Positions 1 to 11,415 of a DNA stretch of 64,000 nt are shown here, piece after piece. A model generated the notes under the pieces. That model saw only the letters and a program-made list of their open reading frames with translations. It was not told where the DNA came from and searched no databases. Each line of letters starts with the position of its first letter. The first letter of the stretch is position 1. The position numbers were made by a program, and so were the translations under genes. The DNA is from Massospora cicadina (lineage: Eukaryota; Entomophthoromycota; Entomophthoromycetes; Entomophthorales; Entomophthoraceae): the NCBI GenBank assembly GCA_022478985.1, contig JAKSZP010013607.1:1-64000 (forward strand). Reading direction: 5' to 3'.

Positions 1-3000
1 TTTTCTCCTATAATATTCTACCAGACAATCTTTCAAAATAATTGTGCATGCATTATGAGTTGCATCATGCAGTTACAACTCTGGTAGTTCTACAAAGCCT
101 TTGATTAACTGAATTTTTTCTCTAGGTACTAGATCTATAGGTTTTTTTCTGTATTTTTTCCAACTATAATTTTTTAGGAAAGTTAAGTTAACAATGATAA
201 TGCAAATTTCCTGGTGGTCTGTGGTGATCAACCCATGTGCCGTGTATGGCTAAATAAATGACTTTTCCCATAGAATAAACGTCACCCAACAGTCTGTTGA
301 ATAGCTACAAAAACATTACAGCGTTATCAACTAATTGTTCCACAGAAAGTATCGCACAGCTTGTAGACGATTGCAAAGAAATATCCTGACTTTCAGAAAA
401 CTTAAAAGGGACAACTATAGTGACCAAATTTTTGATAGAGAATGAAAACTACCCAATTTGTATAGCTTACATTGTTAAAATGATTTCATTTGGTATGTGA
501 AACCTTTTATTATCAAGATTAATGATAAGGCAACAACTGACAAAAGACCTTAAGAACGATTACTATTAATTGGGAATAGCTCTAAAAATGTGAGGAAACT
601 GATATCAATATATAAATGCAATTGCTACTGGGCAAAACTAAGTTGGGAGAGCTAACTTCCAAGGAGCTTTAACTCATTGGATAAGTGCTATATGCTCCTT
701 TTCTGATAACAATTTCTGGTCCAGATATTCCATATTATTGACAGTGGGGTACGTCTGGAGCAATCTTCAGTTATCTGCAAATTGACACGATATTACAAAA
801 ACTATAGTTCTGCTATTAAGTATTGTGTGAAATTTTATCTTATTCATAAGTATATTGATTTTAATCCAATCAGTGAAGTAGTTTATATTCTCAATTTGGT
901 ATAAGAATATAGTAGACAATAACCTTATCATTGATAGTCTTAATTTTCTCTTAATCATTTAAAAATGAGTATTTAGATTCTCTAGAAGAAAAGCCACCTT
1001 AACTCCTCTCAAGGTTATAGTCATCATAATTATTTTTTAATCAGGCATGACATTAATCATCCAAACAACCCATCATTGTGGTTGCTTTGGAAAGATTGTC
1101 AGCTCCATGCATGGTCATTTTGAACATTTTTAGAATGCTGTAAATTCTCATGTAATCAAACTTATGAGGTTAACGGGAATGAACGCTGATAGGGTCAAAA
1201 TGACATCCCATGGAAGTGGTTTAAAGCAGTTTAGGACATTCTGACATAAGGTCCTGAAATGCTGGGTTCATTAGAGCGTCTTCAGTCTTGGGCTGGGGTT
1301 CATTAGGAATGAGGTAGACAGCAGAGCGCCTGACATGTACTGTTGGAACTGTCTTGCTTTGGCATATATGCATCCACCATTTATGGTTTTTCCTCAAATA
1401 ATTTTAGTCTCTCCTGCTGAAACTCGTGGATTGCATTGACAGGTTCCTTCATCTATTTTGGTTTTAATGAGCCGCTTGCATGTCACTATTTCCCCCATTT
1501 TCATTACAATTGCTGTAAACCTTTTTTACCAAGGTTTTCTAAGGCTTTAATTCATGCATTGAAGATCATAGTTGAACATTAGCTGATTTTTAATCCTTAT
1601 GAATGTCTCAAACTTCTTAAGTTATATAAAAAAGGTCGTTGTTGGCTTGCAGTACATCTCCAAGATCATTGTGAAGGGTGAAATTAATTTTCACTCTATG
1701 GTTAAATATCTTGACGCATGGAGACTTTCTTGCGCTGAAGAAGTTTTAGCTCCTTCTGGAGGGAACTGGTAGCTTTAGTGCTACTTCCAATGTGTTGGTT
1801 GGGCCACAATTTTCATATAATGTTGGTTTTACTGGCTTAATTATTTTATGTATTTGGCTTATTAAATTTCTGCACATACAGAGTCAATTGAGTTTAAGGC
1901 TTATAGATAGAACTGATTTTCTACCTAGACCCTATACACGTTAAAGCCTCTATCATTCATTGATTGACAGCTGATCTTTATCATACTATGGTAAGATGGT
2001 TGATAAGTTTGTTTAGTAATAGGGAAATATCTGACTAAGGTCATTAATAGTGTCTACTGATTGTATTATACCATGGAAACTGCTCTCCAGCTGACTTTGC
2101 AGTGATCTTAAAGCATCTATGTTCACTTGATTCTGATTAGGCAGATCCATTGATAATACATGGTTCTAGATGGTGGTTATCTGGGAATCATATACAGATG
2201 GTTGAAGAAACCCAGTAATACTGTCCAATGAATTTAATGCTGCTGAGTAGGAAAATATCTATCCAAAATTCATGTTATGATATTGGTCATAATCTTGTAG
2301 TAAATGTCTAGATTATGTCACAGGTAAAATAAAGAAGGCATGAGAGAAATTATTTAATGACTAAAATGTTAAAATCTATACAATACCATTTGATCAATAT
2401 TCTAGATTTCCTCAGTGGTGAAAAGTAGGATTCTAATCCTTCAACTTAAGGCAAACAGCATCATTCAATTTTGGCTCAGTCTAGCTGGGAAGGACTAGAT
2501 GAATAAACATAAAAAACAAGAAAATAGTTGCTTTTTTCACCCTATTCTCTTATATAGTCCAAAATTTTTTTGGATTAATTTATCATCTTTAATGAGTTGA
2601 GTGGTTCCTTGAAGTGTGAACCATGATTTAGTGTGCAGCTTACACCTTATTGCACAGGTTGAGTTCTTCCTTATTTTTCTTATTTTCAATGACCACTAGA
2701 GCCCTTTGTACCCTGAAAAGATCCTACTATGATGAATATTGTATAGATGAGCTACACAACATTTTTTCCTATAACTCCTAGTATAAAAACTCTCCAAAAA
2801 TAAATTCTTGATACTAGATAAAATTGGACAAATGCTGATAGTTAATTGCGAAAATAGTAAGAAATTAAAATAGTTGACCACCTAGTATAACAATAATAAT
2901 TTCCTTACTTTTTGAGTACAAACAACAGCAAATATATTGTCTATAATATGTATAATAATATAATAAATTTATTGGTACTCATTTTTGGGGAAAGACTTAA

Positions 3001-3199
3001 TAAATGGTTGCAGAAAAAAGCGCAACAAATTTGAAATGACTGTGTGGTTTAGTTAGAAAATCAGACAATGTTATAGGCTTAGTAATAATAAAGTGTGTTT
3101 GTTACAAAGTACGTCTTATTAATAATGTGAAAGTAAATGAGAATCTAATATCTTGCATCAAGTCAACAATTTGAAGATAAAATAAGTTGCTAGAGCACT
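1..3199. other. AT-rich DNA, no gene recognised
   Basis: Only short open frames (about 60 codons) occur on either strand, none resembling a known domain. Stop codons are dense in all frames. It may be deeply eroded transposon sequence, since the next kilobase contains gypsy motifs, but nothing here can be assigned. Confidence 0.6.
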
Positions 3200-4250
3200 G
3201 TGAGGGGTTGTGAACAGTTGTTTGATCTCGTCAGGTTTATCATATTCTTCATTATCCTGTAAATGAAGATATTTCATTGTCTGATAATACTTTAGTGCAC
3301 CCATGTCTTTTGATTACTTGATTTCAGATAGACTTCATGGTTACAGTGGCTAAGTTAGCTCTAACTGCTATCATTTACCCATTTGGTAAAGTGATCAATC
3401 TTTCTTATTGGGAAAAATCTCTGCTCAAAATTCTAAGTAGGGTTACACAACGTCAACTAAATTTTTAAAATGGGCAGTTTGTTGTACTCATGAAAAAGCA
3501 ATTTTTTACTTCTGCAGTCAGAATTTTGTGTAGCATGCATAACACAAGTGCTTTACTGATATATCACCCAATGACTTCCAGTAAGCTCATTGTTTCAAGT
3601 GCCTGTGCACCTTTTAAGCTTTAATATGTTTTACTAGATTATGGACCTCCAGAATACTTTTATCCAATTTAAGGGCATATAATACAGCTAAGTTTTTTTG
3701 TAAAAGTTTCTGTAGGTGGCTGACATTATGTGGTGATCATAGAAGAATTTCTTAAAAAGCTCAGAAAAGCTCCTTCTTCTCGTTCATCTAAATTTATTCA
3801 AGTTTCTAATGAGTTAATAGAGTGGTAGTTTTGCGGGCTTCTATGTGTAGCTTGGTAATTTTGACAACCTAACAGCATTCAGGTGCTTATTTTTTGCTTG
3901 AGTATGATTTTAGAGTTGTAACCTTGTCGCTGAACAGCCCACTGCACATGTGTACATTGATATCTTTAATTTTACATAACCATTGGAGGTAGTCTTAGCC
4001 AATTATAGCCTTGAATTTACTCCCTACAAAACAGGGTAAGAACTGCTTGACGGCTCCTATCACAGCTATAATTTCTTTTTTGGTCACAATGTAATTTTGT
4101 CTTCCATAAAATATAATATTAACTTGTTTTCAATGAAAATTCATACAAATCTTTTTCTAGCTGAGATAGTAAGGCACCCATCTCCATATTGCAGGTTTCT
4201 GCAGACAGACAAAAAGTCCATTCAAAAATAAAATAAACTATTTTTTAAAT
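3200..4250 (-). pseudogene. Decayed Ty3/gypsy RNase H and integrase remnant
   Basis: Reading the minus strand, three gypsy signatures occur in the right order. At about 4200-4141 a peptide with NMEMGALLSQLE matches the start of RNase H (family pattern DASNYAIGAVLSQ). At 4087-4010 VTKKEIIAVIGAVKQF matches the RNase H helix usually written as TEKELLAVVYAVKxF. At 3399-3370 IDHFTKWVND matches the start of the integrase core. Frameshifts and stops separate them, so no protein can be made. The matching reverse transcriptase would lie at higher coordinates, but element A is inserted at 4842 and I could not follow it on the far side. Family membership rests on these motifs only. Confidence 0.6.
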
Positions 4251-4836
4251 ACATTAGATAACGCTTGAGCTCTATAAAATACTCCTTTTGTTACGTTTCA
4301 CACTCACAATTTATAAATTATTACAGAAAGTATATAAACAGAATGGCACTATCCATGAAATGGGGTACAAGCTAAATGTAGTATTCATTTTTATAAAAAA
4401 ACTATCTCTCATTTATTTAAGTTTCCATTCTATAGATAGCTTCTAATTTCCCATTTTTAGAATTGCATTTTTTGCCATTGTTATGGCTGAGAAACTCTAG
4501 CTGTTATTTTAGAAACAATTACTTTCTTTAAATAAAATTACTGCTCATAACATTTGAAAACTTTTCTAAAATGCTGAATGGGCTATCAAACGTCTGTCTG
4601 GATAAAGTGATTTTATTAAGATGAACTAGAAACAAGTGAGCATAAGATGGCCAAGTTTATCATTCTTGGCTCTTGAAAGCAGCTAGGGCGTTTCTGAGCC
4701 CTTGAGGCATCCTGGCTGGTTCAGAGAGTCTTTTAGTACTTAGTATGCCAATACTCAAGATCTATGAGTGAAAAATTAATTCTAATTACTATGAAGCTTA
4801 TACATGGCAGAAAAGCATTTGGACCCTCATAGTCTC
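4251..4836. other. AT-rich eroded sequence between gypsy relic and element A
   Basis: No intact reading frame. On the minus strand it should correspond to the RT/RNase H connection of the relic at 3.2-4.25 kb, but only scattered hydrophobic pieces are readable. Confidence 0.4.
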
Positions 4837-4841
4837 TTCAG

Positions 4842-5598
4842 TGTTGGATTTTTTTTGGCTTGAATGGAGGTTTGCTGGTGATTTTTGCCTCAAACCCAAC
4901 AATAAATGTGAGGGGCTTTTCACAACACTAGTATGAATTAATTGAATCAAATAAATATTAGAAAAGGGTTAATTTTTATGGTAGTTTATTGGGTGTCTCG
5001 TGGGGGTAAAAGAGAGAGTACCTTTGAAAAATTGATAAAAGTAGATAAAACATTGAGGCTCGACGTTTGGATGGCTTAGGAATTTCCAAATTAAGTAATA
5101 TGGGGTTTTAGCCTATTTTAGCTCAAAGAATTCGCATTACTATGGCTGAACAACTGATAGAGAGTTAATTTTTTCAATATGTACCTGTGGAGTAACAATT
5201 AAATAAATTTTAGCCAATTCTCTTTAACAAAATTTATTGCACCCTGGAACCCCACCAATCCTATAAAAGGGGTGATCCATGCTTTGGTGCTGGCTTTAAA
5301 CCAGTCATGACCGGTGGAGAAACCTTTGATGGACTCCCCCAGGTTTACCTGTGAAGTCAGGGAAAATTGACTTCCTAACTTGGCACTATTTTGACAAGTT
5401 TGTAGTCATAATAGTGTTTCCTGATTCGTGGGGTTCCACCAAGAATTAGCCAGGGTATTTTGGCTAACAAAATTGTAATATAAATTTATTTTGATCTCTT
5501 TATTATTGGAGATATGTAAATGTCTAACATTTCCCCTTTTCAGCCAATTTTGCCACAAAACATCCTTGTTTTGGAGCCTGGAGGGCAAATGTCCAACA
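4842..5598 (-). repeat. Element A 3' LTR
   Basis: It aligns along its length with 10656-11410. On the plus strand it opens with TGTTGGATT and ends GTCCAACA, preceded by TTCAG. Short open frames inside it lie within the repeat and are not regarded as genes. Confidence 0.92.
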
Positions 5599-5719
5599 TC
5601 ACCCCCCAAGAATGTTGGGGGGAAGAATTAGGCCAAAGGAAGAGGTCATGTACCCAATTGCTGGTGACTCTAGAAGTGAGGGATTTGATAGAGCACTCAT
5701 CCACTTGCTTGTATGTTAC

Positions 5720-6640
5720 TAAAATGGCCCTTCTCAGATAGAACTGAGCTTCTCATTTCTAGGAGTGATGCGGTTGTGATAATATAACACCAAGTCAGAT
5801 ACTTGGAAGGAAGGGAGAGGGTTTCATAACTCATTAGCTGCTTTGGCTCCTTTTTGAGACCGTCTTGGCCAAGTTAGTCATAGCTTCCTCTTGTAGTTGG
5901 ATGATGTGTTGAGCCAACTTTTTCATGGTTTTCTCTGGGTCCATTAAGTCAAGAAAATGTATTTTGCTTATAGAGCTGGTATCCCAGGCTCTCAGCCATA
6001 CAATACATGGAAAGGGGACATATTTAAAATATGATAATAACTAATTTGATAGGCCATGAGGGCACTGGGTAAATAAAGATCTCAGTGGAGAGGGTCTGAA
6101 TTGGGCAATTTGCGGAGTATGGAGACCATGGTTACGTTAACTCTTTCTACAGCACCATTTGTGAATGGGTTATAAGGGGCTGAGAAGAGTTGTTGCGCTC
6201 CCATGGAGGTGTCAAGGAGCTTCACCACTTGGTAGGTAAATTTTTTCCCATTATCACATAGGAGGACCTGGGGGAATCCATGCTGGGTGAAAATTATTGG
6301 TGTAAAAGGTAGCCGTGGCTTTAGCAGTCAGAGCGTGGTGAGCTACAGCTTCAACCCATTTTGTGAAATGATCAACACCAACTAAGATATAGCAATTGCC
6401 ACATGTGGTCTGAGGGAGAGGACATACCATATCCAAAACTTATGGTGTGGAAGGGTTGTTGCGGCGTCATAGGTTGATATTAATATTGGGCCTTGAAGCA
6501 AGATTGTTTTTTACAGGTCAAGCATGCATCCAAGACTTCAGCTATGGTTTCCAAGATGCCCTCTAAGTAGTATCGCTCTTTTACCCACTAATATGTTTTG
6601 CATACTCCGCCATGCCCCATTATAGTGTGAGACTCTAAAA
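5720..6640 (-). pseudogene. Element A integrase remnant
   Basis: The integrase catalyses insertion of element cDNA. On the minus strand the zinc-binding part is visible at about 6640-6500 (HTIMGHGG ... CLTCKK, an HHCC pattern). The core starts near 6436 with VGVDHFTKWVEA and continues in another frame near 6280-6110 with LLCDNGKKFTY and YNPFTNGAVERVN, which hold the second aspartate and the glutamate of the D,D-E triad. Near 5740 a GPF remnant marks the C-terminal domain. In-frame stops and at least one frameshift break it. The DNG...NGAVERVN section closely resembles the integrase of element B (20.1-20.3 kb), supporting a common lineage. Confidence 0.8.
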
Positions 6641-6752
6641 TGACAGGAAATCACTTTGACAGCTGAAGGTAGGGCAACCAATTTACTCCTACCTTCTTAT
6701 ATAACTTCCCATTTTCCAACTTGGTGTTTTGGGAATGTTGAGCTAGATTTCT

Positions 6753-7190
6753 TTAGGCTGGTTCATCTTCATCAGCCCAAGCATCTGGATTCATGAGAAT
6801 CATGTAGCTCTCTGCTTCACTATTGTCTAAGTGAAGAAGGGGCAGCTGAGTTAGCCCATCTACATTCATGTGACGTGTTCCTGCCCAATGCTCAATACTT
6901 ATACTGTAATGCTGGAGCTTCAGAGCCCAGCGAGCAAACCGCCACGTGGGATCCTTAATATTCTGCAACCACTTCAGAGAGGAGTGGTCAGTGATCACTT
7001 TGAAGGGAGTTTTATATAGGAATGGGCGGTAGTGTTTGACAGCGAGCAGGACAGCCAAGCACTCCTTCTCCGTAATGCTGTAGTTACGCTCAGTTTTTGT
7101 AATCTTTTTTTCTAAAGTAAGACACGAGATGATTAACCCCATGCTCATCCAATTGAGCCAATATAGCTCCAACATCGTAGTCAGAAGCAT
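6753..7190 (-). pseudogene. Element A RNase H domain
   Basis: A minus-strand open frame of 145 codons carries the core of a gypsy RNase H, which removes the RNA template during reverse transcription. ERNYSITEKECLAVLLAVKHYRPFL contains the catalytic glutamate helix and VITDHSSLKWLQ the catalytic aspartate strand. TRHMNVDGLTQLP replaces the usual NxADALSR end, so the last aspartate position has changed to glycine. The first acidic residue lies upstream of this frame, beyond a break. This is a fragment of a former pol polyprotein rather than a separate gene. Confidence 0.85.
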
Positions 7191-7559
7191 ATGTGAATAA
7201 CATGAAAGGTTTACTGTAGTCAGGGTGGCGGAGTATTATCCTTTTTTGCAATAACTCCTTCATAGTCTCAAAGGCGGCATTTTATTCAGTACCTCAGTGG
7301 AAAGGGGTGTTCTTAGCCAGGAGGAGGACAAGGGGCTCACTGAGCTGGGCGAATTTTTAGATATATTGATGGTAGTACCCCATCATGTCCAAGAATACCT
7401 GGATGTCACAAAGGTTTTGAGCACAGGCATCTTGGATATTGCTTTGACTTTATCTTGAAGCGGTTGTATCCCATTTTGTGAGATAGCATGTCTAATTAAA
7501 TCCAACTTCCTCCGGAAAAAGGTACATCTGGAGGGCTTTAGTTTGATATTAGATGCCCA

Positions 7560-8399
7560 CAAACATTAAACCTTCTTTAGATGGGCGAGGTGTTCATTAA
7601 AAGTCTTAAAGAATACTATATTATCATCAAGTTGAACAATGAAGCAGCTTACTTTTAGAACCTGCAAGGTATGATCCATTGCTCGCTGGAAAGTGACAGG
7701 CGCGTTGCACAACCCTTGTGGTAGTCAGGTAGGTTGGAAGAGACCCTCACTGAAAATGAGATCATATTTCTCCTGGTCTTGTGGAGAAAGGTCCATTTGC
7801 CAATAACCGCTAGCCAGGTCCATGGCTGAAAAGAACTTGAACCCAGAGAGTTGGGCCAAAGCGTCATCAATGCAAGGGATTGTATAACTATCTTTTTTGG
7901 TGAGTTTGTTTAATTTGTTGTAGTCCTTCACTACCCAATGACCCCCATTTTACTTCTATATTAATAAAAGCGGGGATGAACAAAGGCTTTGTGATGCTAC
8001 CAGCAATCCAGCATCCAGCATCTGTTTGAGCTCCTCCCACATCTGCAGCTCCTCAACTTTTGTTTTTTGATAGGGCTTGGAGCGAATGGGTTTAGCATCC
8101 CCAACATCAATAGTATGCATCCACCCCTTCATGTGCCCATAGTCATTGTCAGATTTGGAGAAAATGTCGCTGTAGGCATCAAGTAAGGTGTGGATTTTCT
8201 CCAGCTCAGCTGGGGTCAGTTCATCAGAGACATGAACAGAAGGTAGGGTACATATGGATTGGTCGGTGGGTAAGCCCATATCTGCCATAGACCCAATACA
8301 GTGGACTTTCTTGATGTCCTCAATGGTATCATCAGGCCTCTTCCGATTTCTTAATACTTTTTTACCACCATATCCTTCTTGGTGAGATTCCCCTAGCAA
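7560..8399 (-). pseudogene. Element A reverse transcriptase
   Basis: Two overlapping minus-strand frames give a near-complete Ty3/gypsy reverse transcriptase. The first (8399-7956) contains HTIDVGDAKPIRSKPYQK, the conserved entry to the RT domain. The second (7931-7725) contains DYNKLNKLTKKDSYTIPCIDDAL and FFSAMDLASGYWQMDL, motif A with its catalytic aspartate. Motif C is at about 7650-7620 as VQLDDNIVFF, with the usual tyrosine before LDD replaced by glutamine, followed by FNEHLAHLKKV. Frame changes and stops between these parts make it non-functional. Confidence 0.88.
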
Positions 8400-8510
8400 A
8401 AGGTTAATAGGCCGATGATAGGCATGGTCTAATACGGCTGGAAAAACTCTGGGCTCTAAAGGATTAACTTCCTTTATGCTATTGAGGTGAAGTAGGAAGT
8501 TGTGTGGGAT

Positions 8511-9085
8511 TTACATGTTAATCTTCATGTCCACTACCCTTAGCTCCTCAGCCTTAATGACCACCTCTTCAGAAGAATAGAAAGGAATACCCTCCAGAGC
8601 GTCCGCTGAGGGAGGCAACAGTTTGGTATGCCTGCTAGCTATGGCGTAATGTAGGGATAAAGTGGAGGATGGATACTCAACGGTGCAAATATAATCCTTT
8701 TTATTGAGCTCATCATTAGACGGAATCAGAGGAACCTTGTAGTTAAGCAGGGAGAGATAGCCCTTCTTCAAATTAATAACACCCTCATATTTGAGCATAA
8801 ATTGGGTTCCAATGATTAATTCGTAGGTTTTATTGGTCAAAGACACTGCTGGAGCTGACAAGAGAAGCTTGATAAAACGAATGGGCAGAGAAGAATATGC
8901 TTTAATGGCGCGGGTGTTGTTTGGGCTGAAGTTCCAAACTCTTGAGTGTAGTCAAGATCAGGGGCCAGCTTAATTTTCTTAATGAGTTTAGTTAACACAA
9001 CGTTCACTGGGGACCCAGCGTCAAGGATATCTTTGACCTGCACTCCATTTATGGTGACCTCCACTTTAGTTAAAGTACCGACCAA
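8511..9085 (-). pseudogene. Element A aspartic protease
   Basis: Retroviral-type aspartic protease that would cleave the polyprotein. The minus-strand frame starting at 9085 has VEVTINGVQVKDILDAGSPVNVVL, where DAGS stands for the usual D-S/T-G-A/S active site (aspartate at about residue 22). A second frame (8861-8511) continues with VSLTNKTYELIIGTQFMLKYEGVINL, the flap-to-C-terminal part (family pattern LIIGxxFL). The two pieces are in different frames. The same layout and several identical stretches occur in element F at 63.4-63.7 kb and in the relic at 54.75-55.07 kb. Confidence 0.82.
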
Positions 9086-10054
9086 GGAGGTGGGTAGAGC
9101 AAGGACCTCTTTTAGATATAAAGTAGAGGCAAGTTGTTTGGCCGTTTCAGGGTATTTCTCCCGGATAGTCTGCAGGTTATGAACGCACTGGGTTGATCAG
9201 AGAAATGTGTAAATGAGCTGGTCAGCATCACTGGCAGTGTCAATAATCTCAAGACCCTTATCGCTTGCTGCAGATAAGTTTGGTGAGGGATCTTATCACA
9301 ATTCACTCTTCAGGTTCAATCGATCAGGTACCTCCACTTTTTTGGGGTTCCTAAAACGTAATGACCAACATCTTCATCACTCCCTCAGACTTATCATCAG
9401 AGGGGTTATCAATGCAGGTTAGGGAGCCCATAGGAGGTGGGGTAGGTTTAGGACTTCCCTTATGGGATGATAGGTCTTGGGGTTGCTCCTCCACCTTATT
9501 AGCTTTTGTGAGAGGCGTTGGAATTATCAAAACTCGAGTTTTGACCTTCAAAGTAGGGGGGTTTTGATGCCTCAGGGAGACAGGTTTAAGACTGGAGTTA
9601 GCTGAATGAGAAGTTGAAGGGGATAGCACCGTGGAGGTGGATGCTTTAACTTCAACAGCTGTGGGTCATTTGGTGGCTGTGTGCTTCAAAAAACAGTTAG
9701 TGTAGCTTGTATGACCTGAGAAAGGGGTTTGGGCTTAGGAGTCAGTTTTGGGACCGCTTGGGAAGGCCTCTCTGAAGAAGATTATGAGAAGGCAAAGGGG
9801 CGACGGCTTTCACCAGCTGAGTCTTTTGAACTGAAGATGAAGGGGAGCACTGCCCCATCACCGCCATTACCATTTTATTATCGTTATGGGAAGAAAAAAC
9901 AGTGGTTGATGGCAATTTCTGTAGGAGCAGGTTTCCAGAGGGAAACAGCTGTAGTAGATGCTAAATTGGTCGACATAGAAGCCTGGCTTATAGCTCCATG
10001 TGTAGGGTCAAGCTCATAGATATCTGCAACTGCTAATAAAGCCTCCTTGATATC
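9086..10054 (-). pseudogene. Element A gag C-terminal/linker region, eroded
   Basis: The region between gag and protease. A minus-strand frame at 9629-9351 is rich in proline, serine and lysine, as gag tails often are. No CCHC zinc knuckle was found. Open frames on the plus strand here have no recognisable content. Confidence 0.45.
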
Positions 10055-10342
10055 CTATACAGTTTGAAATGTGCGCTTTAAAGAAGAAAGATGCATCGCC
10101 AAGGAGGGATGAGATGCCAAGCCAGCCAAGATAGCTGCAATTGCATCATTGAGAGGGAGCATTTGGGCAAGCAACAAAGGTTGAGCTTTATTATAGAAGC
10201 GCTCAACAAAAGAGATATTTGATTCTCCCTCTTGAAATCTAAGGCACATAAAGGCCTGTTTTAGTCGCTGAAAATTTTGTTTAGAACCAAATTCATCAAG
10301 CAGCGCTTGATTAACCCCTAACCAAGCTTTGAGGTTGACCAT
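10055..10342 (-). pseudogene. Element A gag capsid fragment
   Basis: A 95-codon minus-strand frame resembles the capsid part of gypsy gag, the structural protein packaging element RNA. Its pattern is an aromatic start (LKAWLGVNQALLDEFG), then FQRLKQAFMCLRFQEGESNISFVERFY, then a helical stretch ending in LASHPSLAMHL. This matches the gag pattern of a short conserved block in which an E-S/N-hydrophobic-F motif precedes YxxF. The frame stops at both ends, so only a fragment survives. It sits just inside the 5' LTR and primer-binding site, where gag is expected. Confidence 0.65.
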
Positions 10343-10631
10343 GGTGGGACCATTCTTTCTAGTGCTATTCTATTTAAGCAAGGAAGAATTTACTAGTTTT
10401 TATGTTGGCTAGTTGCTCCTTCCATCGCAAATTTTTAAATGTAAAGGAAGGAGGAAATACTGCCCTCACCAGTTATGAACTTGTCTCTCAGAGGGGTTTT
10501 TCTTATAACAGGGCGTTGTAGTGAGTGCTGATCAAGCCGTTTAAGGAGAGACAGAGCACTAGATAGCTGGAGTTCAATAAAAGGCTAGATGAGGGTTTAT
10601 TTCCATCGTTTTAGTGATTTTGTGGTGTACA

Positions 10632-10653
10632 GGTACCCCTGTAGTGAGCACCA
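10632..10653 (-). promoter_or_regulatory. Element A primer-binding site
   Basis: On the minus strand, two bases after the 5' LTR end, the sequence TGGTGCTCACTACAGGGG begins with TGG. It is therefore complementary to a tRNA 3' end finishing in CCA. Elements B and F carry the same 12-base core in the same place. The tRNA could not be named from sequence alone. Confidence 0.8.
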
Positions 10654-10655
10654 CT

Positions 10656-11410
10656 TGTTGATTTTTTGGCTTGAAAGAAGCTCGCTGGTGCTTTTTGCCT
10701 CAAACCCAATAATAAATGTGAGGGGCTTTTCACACCACTTGTATGAAATAATTGAAACAAATAAATATCAAAAAAGGGTTAATTTTTATAGTAGTTTATT
10801 GGGTGCCGCGTGGGTGTAAAAGAGAGAGTACCTTTGAAAAATTGATAAATGTATTTAAAACATTTTAGGCTTGACGTTTGGATGGCTTAGGAATTTCCAA
10901 ATTAAGTAATATGGGGTTTTAGCCTATTAAAGCTCAAAAAACTCGCTTCACTACGGCTGAACAACTGATAGAGAGTTAATTTTTGCAATATGTATCTGTG
11001 GGGTAACAATTTAATAAATTTCAGCCAATCACCTTTAGCAAAATTTATTGCACCCTGGGATCCTCGCCAATCCTAAAAAAGGGGGTGATCCCTGCTTTGG
11101 TGCTGGCTTTAAACCAGTCATGACCGGTGGAGTAACCTTTGATGGACTCCCCAGGTTTACCTGTGAAGTCAGGGAAATTTGACTTCCTAAATTGGCACTA
11201 TTTGCCCATTTAGTAGTCATAGTAGTGTTTCCCTTATTTGTGGGGTTCCACCAAGAATTAGCCAGGGTCTTTTGGCTGATAAAATCACTATTTAAATTTA
11301 AATCAATCTAATTATTTTTTGGGGACTTGTAAATATCTGACATTTCCCCTTTTAAGCCTTTTTGCCCTAAAACTTTCTTATCTTGAAGCCTGGAGGGCAA
11401 ATGTCTGACA
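10656..11410 (-). repeat. Element A 5' LTR
   Basis: Partner of the LTR at 4842-5598. On the minus strand it starts TGTCAGACATTTGCC and ends AATCAACA. It is followed on the plus strand by the TTCAG duplication. Confidence 0.92.
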
Positions 11411-11415
11411 TTCAG

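Larger units (their letters stand above)
4842..11410 (-). mobile_element. Element A: Ty3/gypsy LTR retrotransposon, minus strand, inactivated
   Basis: Complete LTR-to-LTR element of about 6.6 kb. It has two LTRs of 757 and 755 bp, TG...CA ends, a primer-binding site next to the 5' LTR and a G-rich purine tract (GGGGGGTGA) next to the 3' LTR. A perfect 5-bp target duplication, TTCAG, lies at 4837-4841 and 11411-11415. Domains on the minus strand run gag, protease, reverse transcriptase, RNase H, integrase, the Ty3/gypsy order. No chromodomain was seen. Every domain is broken by stops or frameshifts, so the element is dead, though the LTRs still align along their full length. Protease resembles that of element F at 63.4 kb and integrase resembles that of element B at 20 kb. 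Confidence 0.92.

Noticed and set aside
5406..5741. Open frames on both strands within the 5.4-5.7 kb region
   Set aside because: They lie in and beside the element A LTR, and the equivalent LTR at 10.7-11.4 kb does not keep the same frames.
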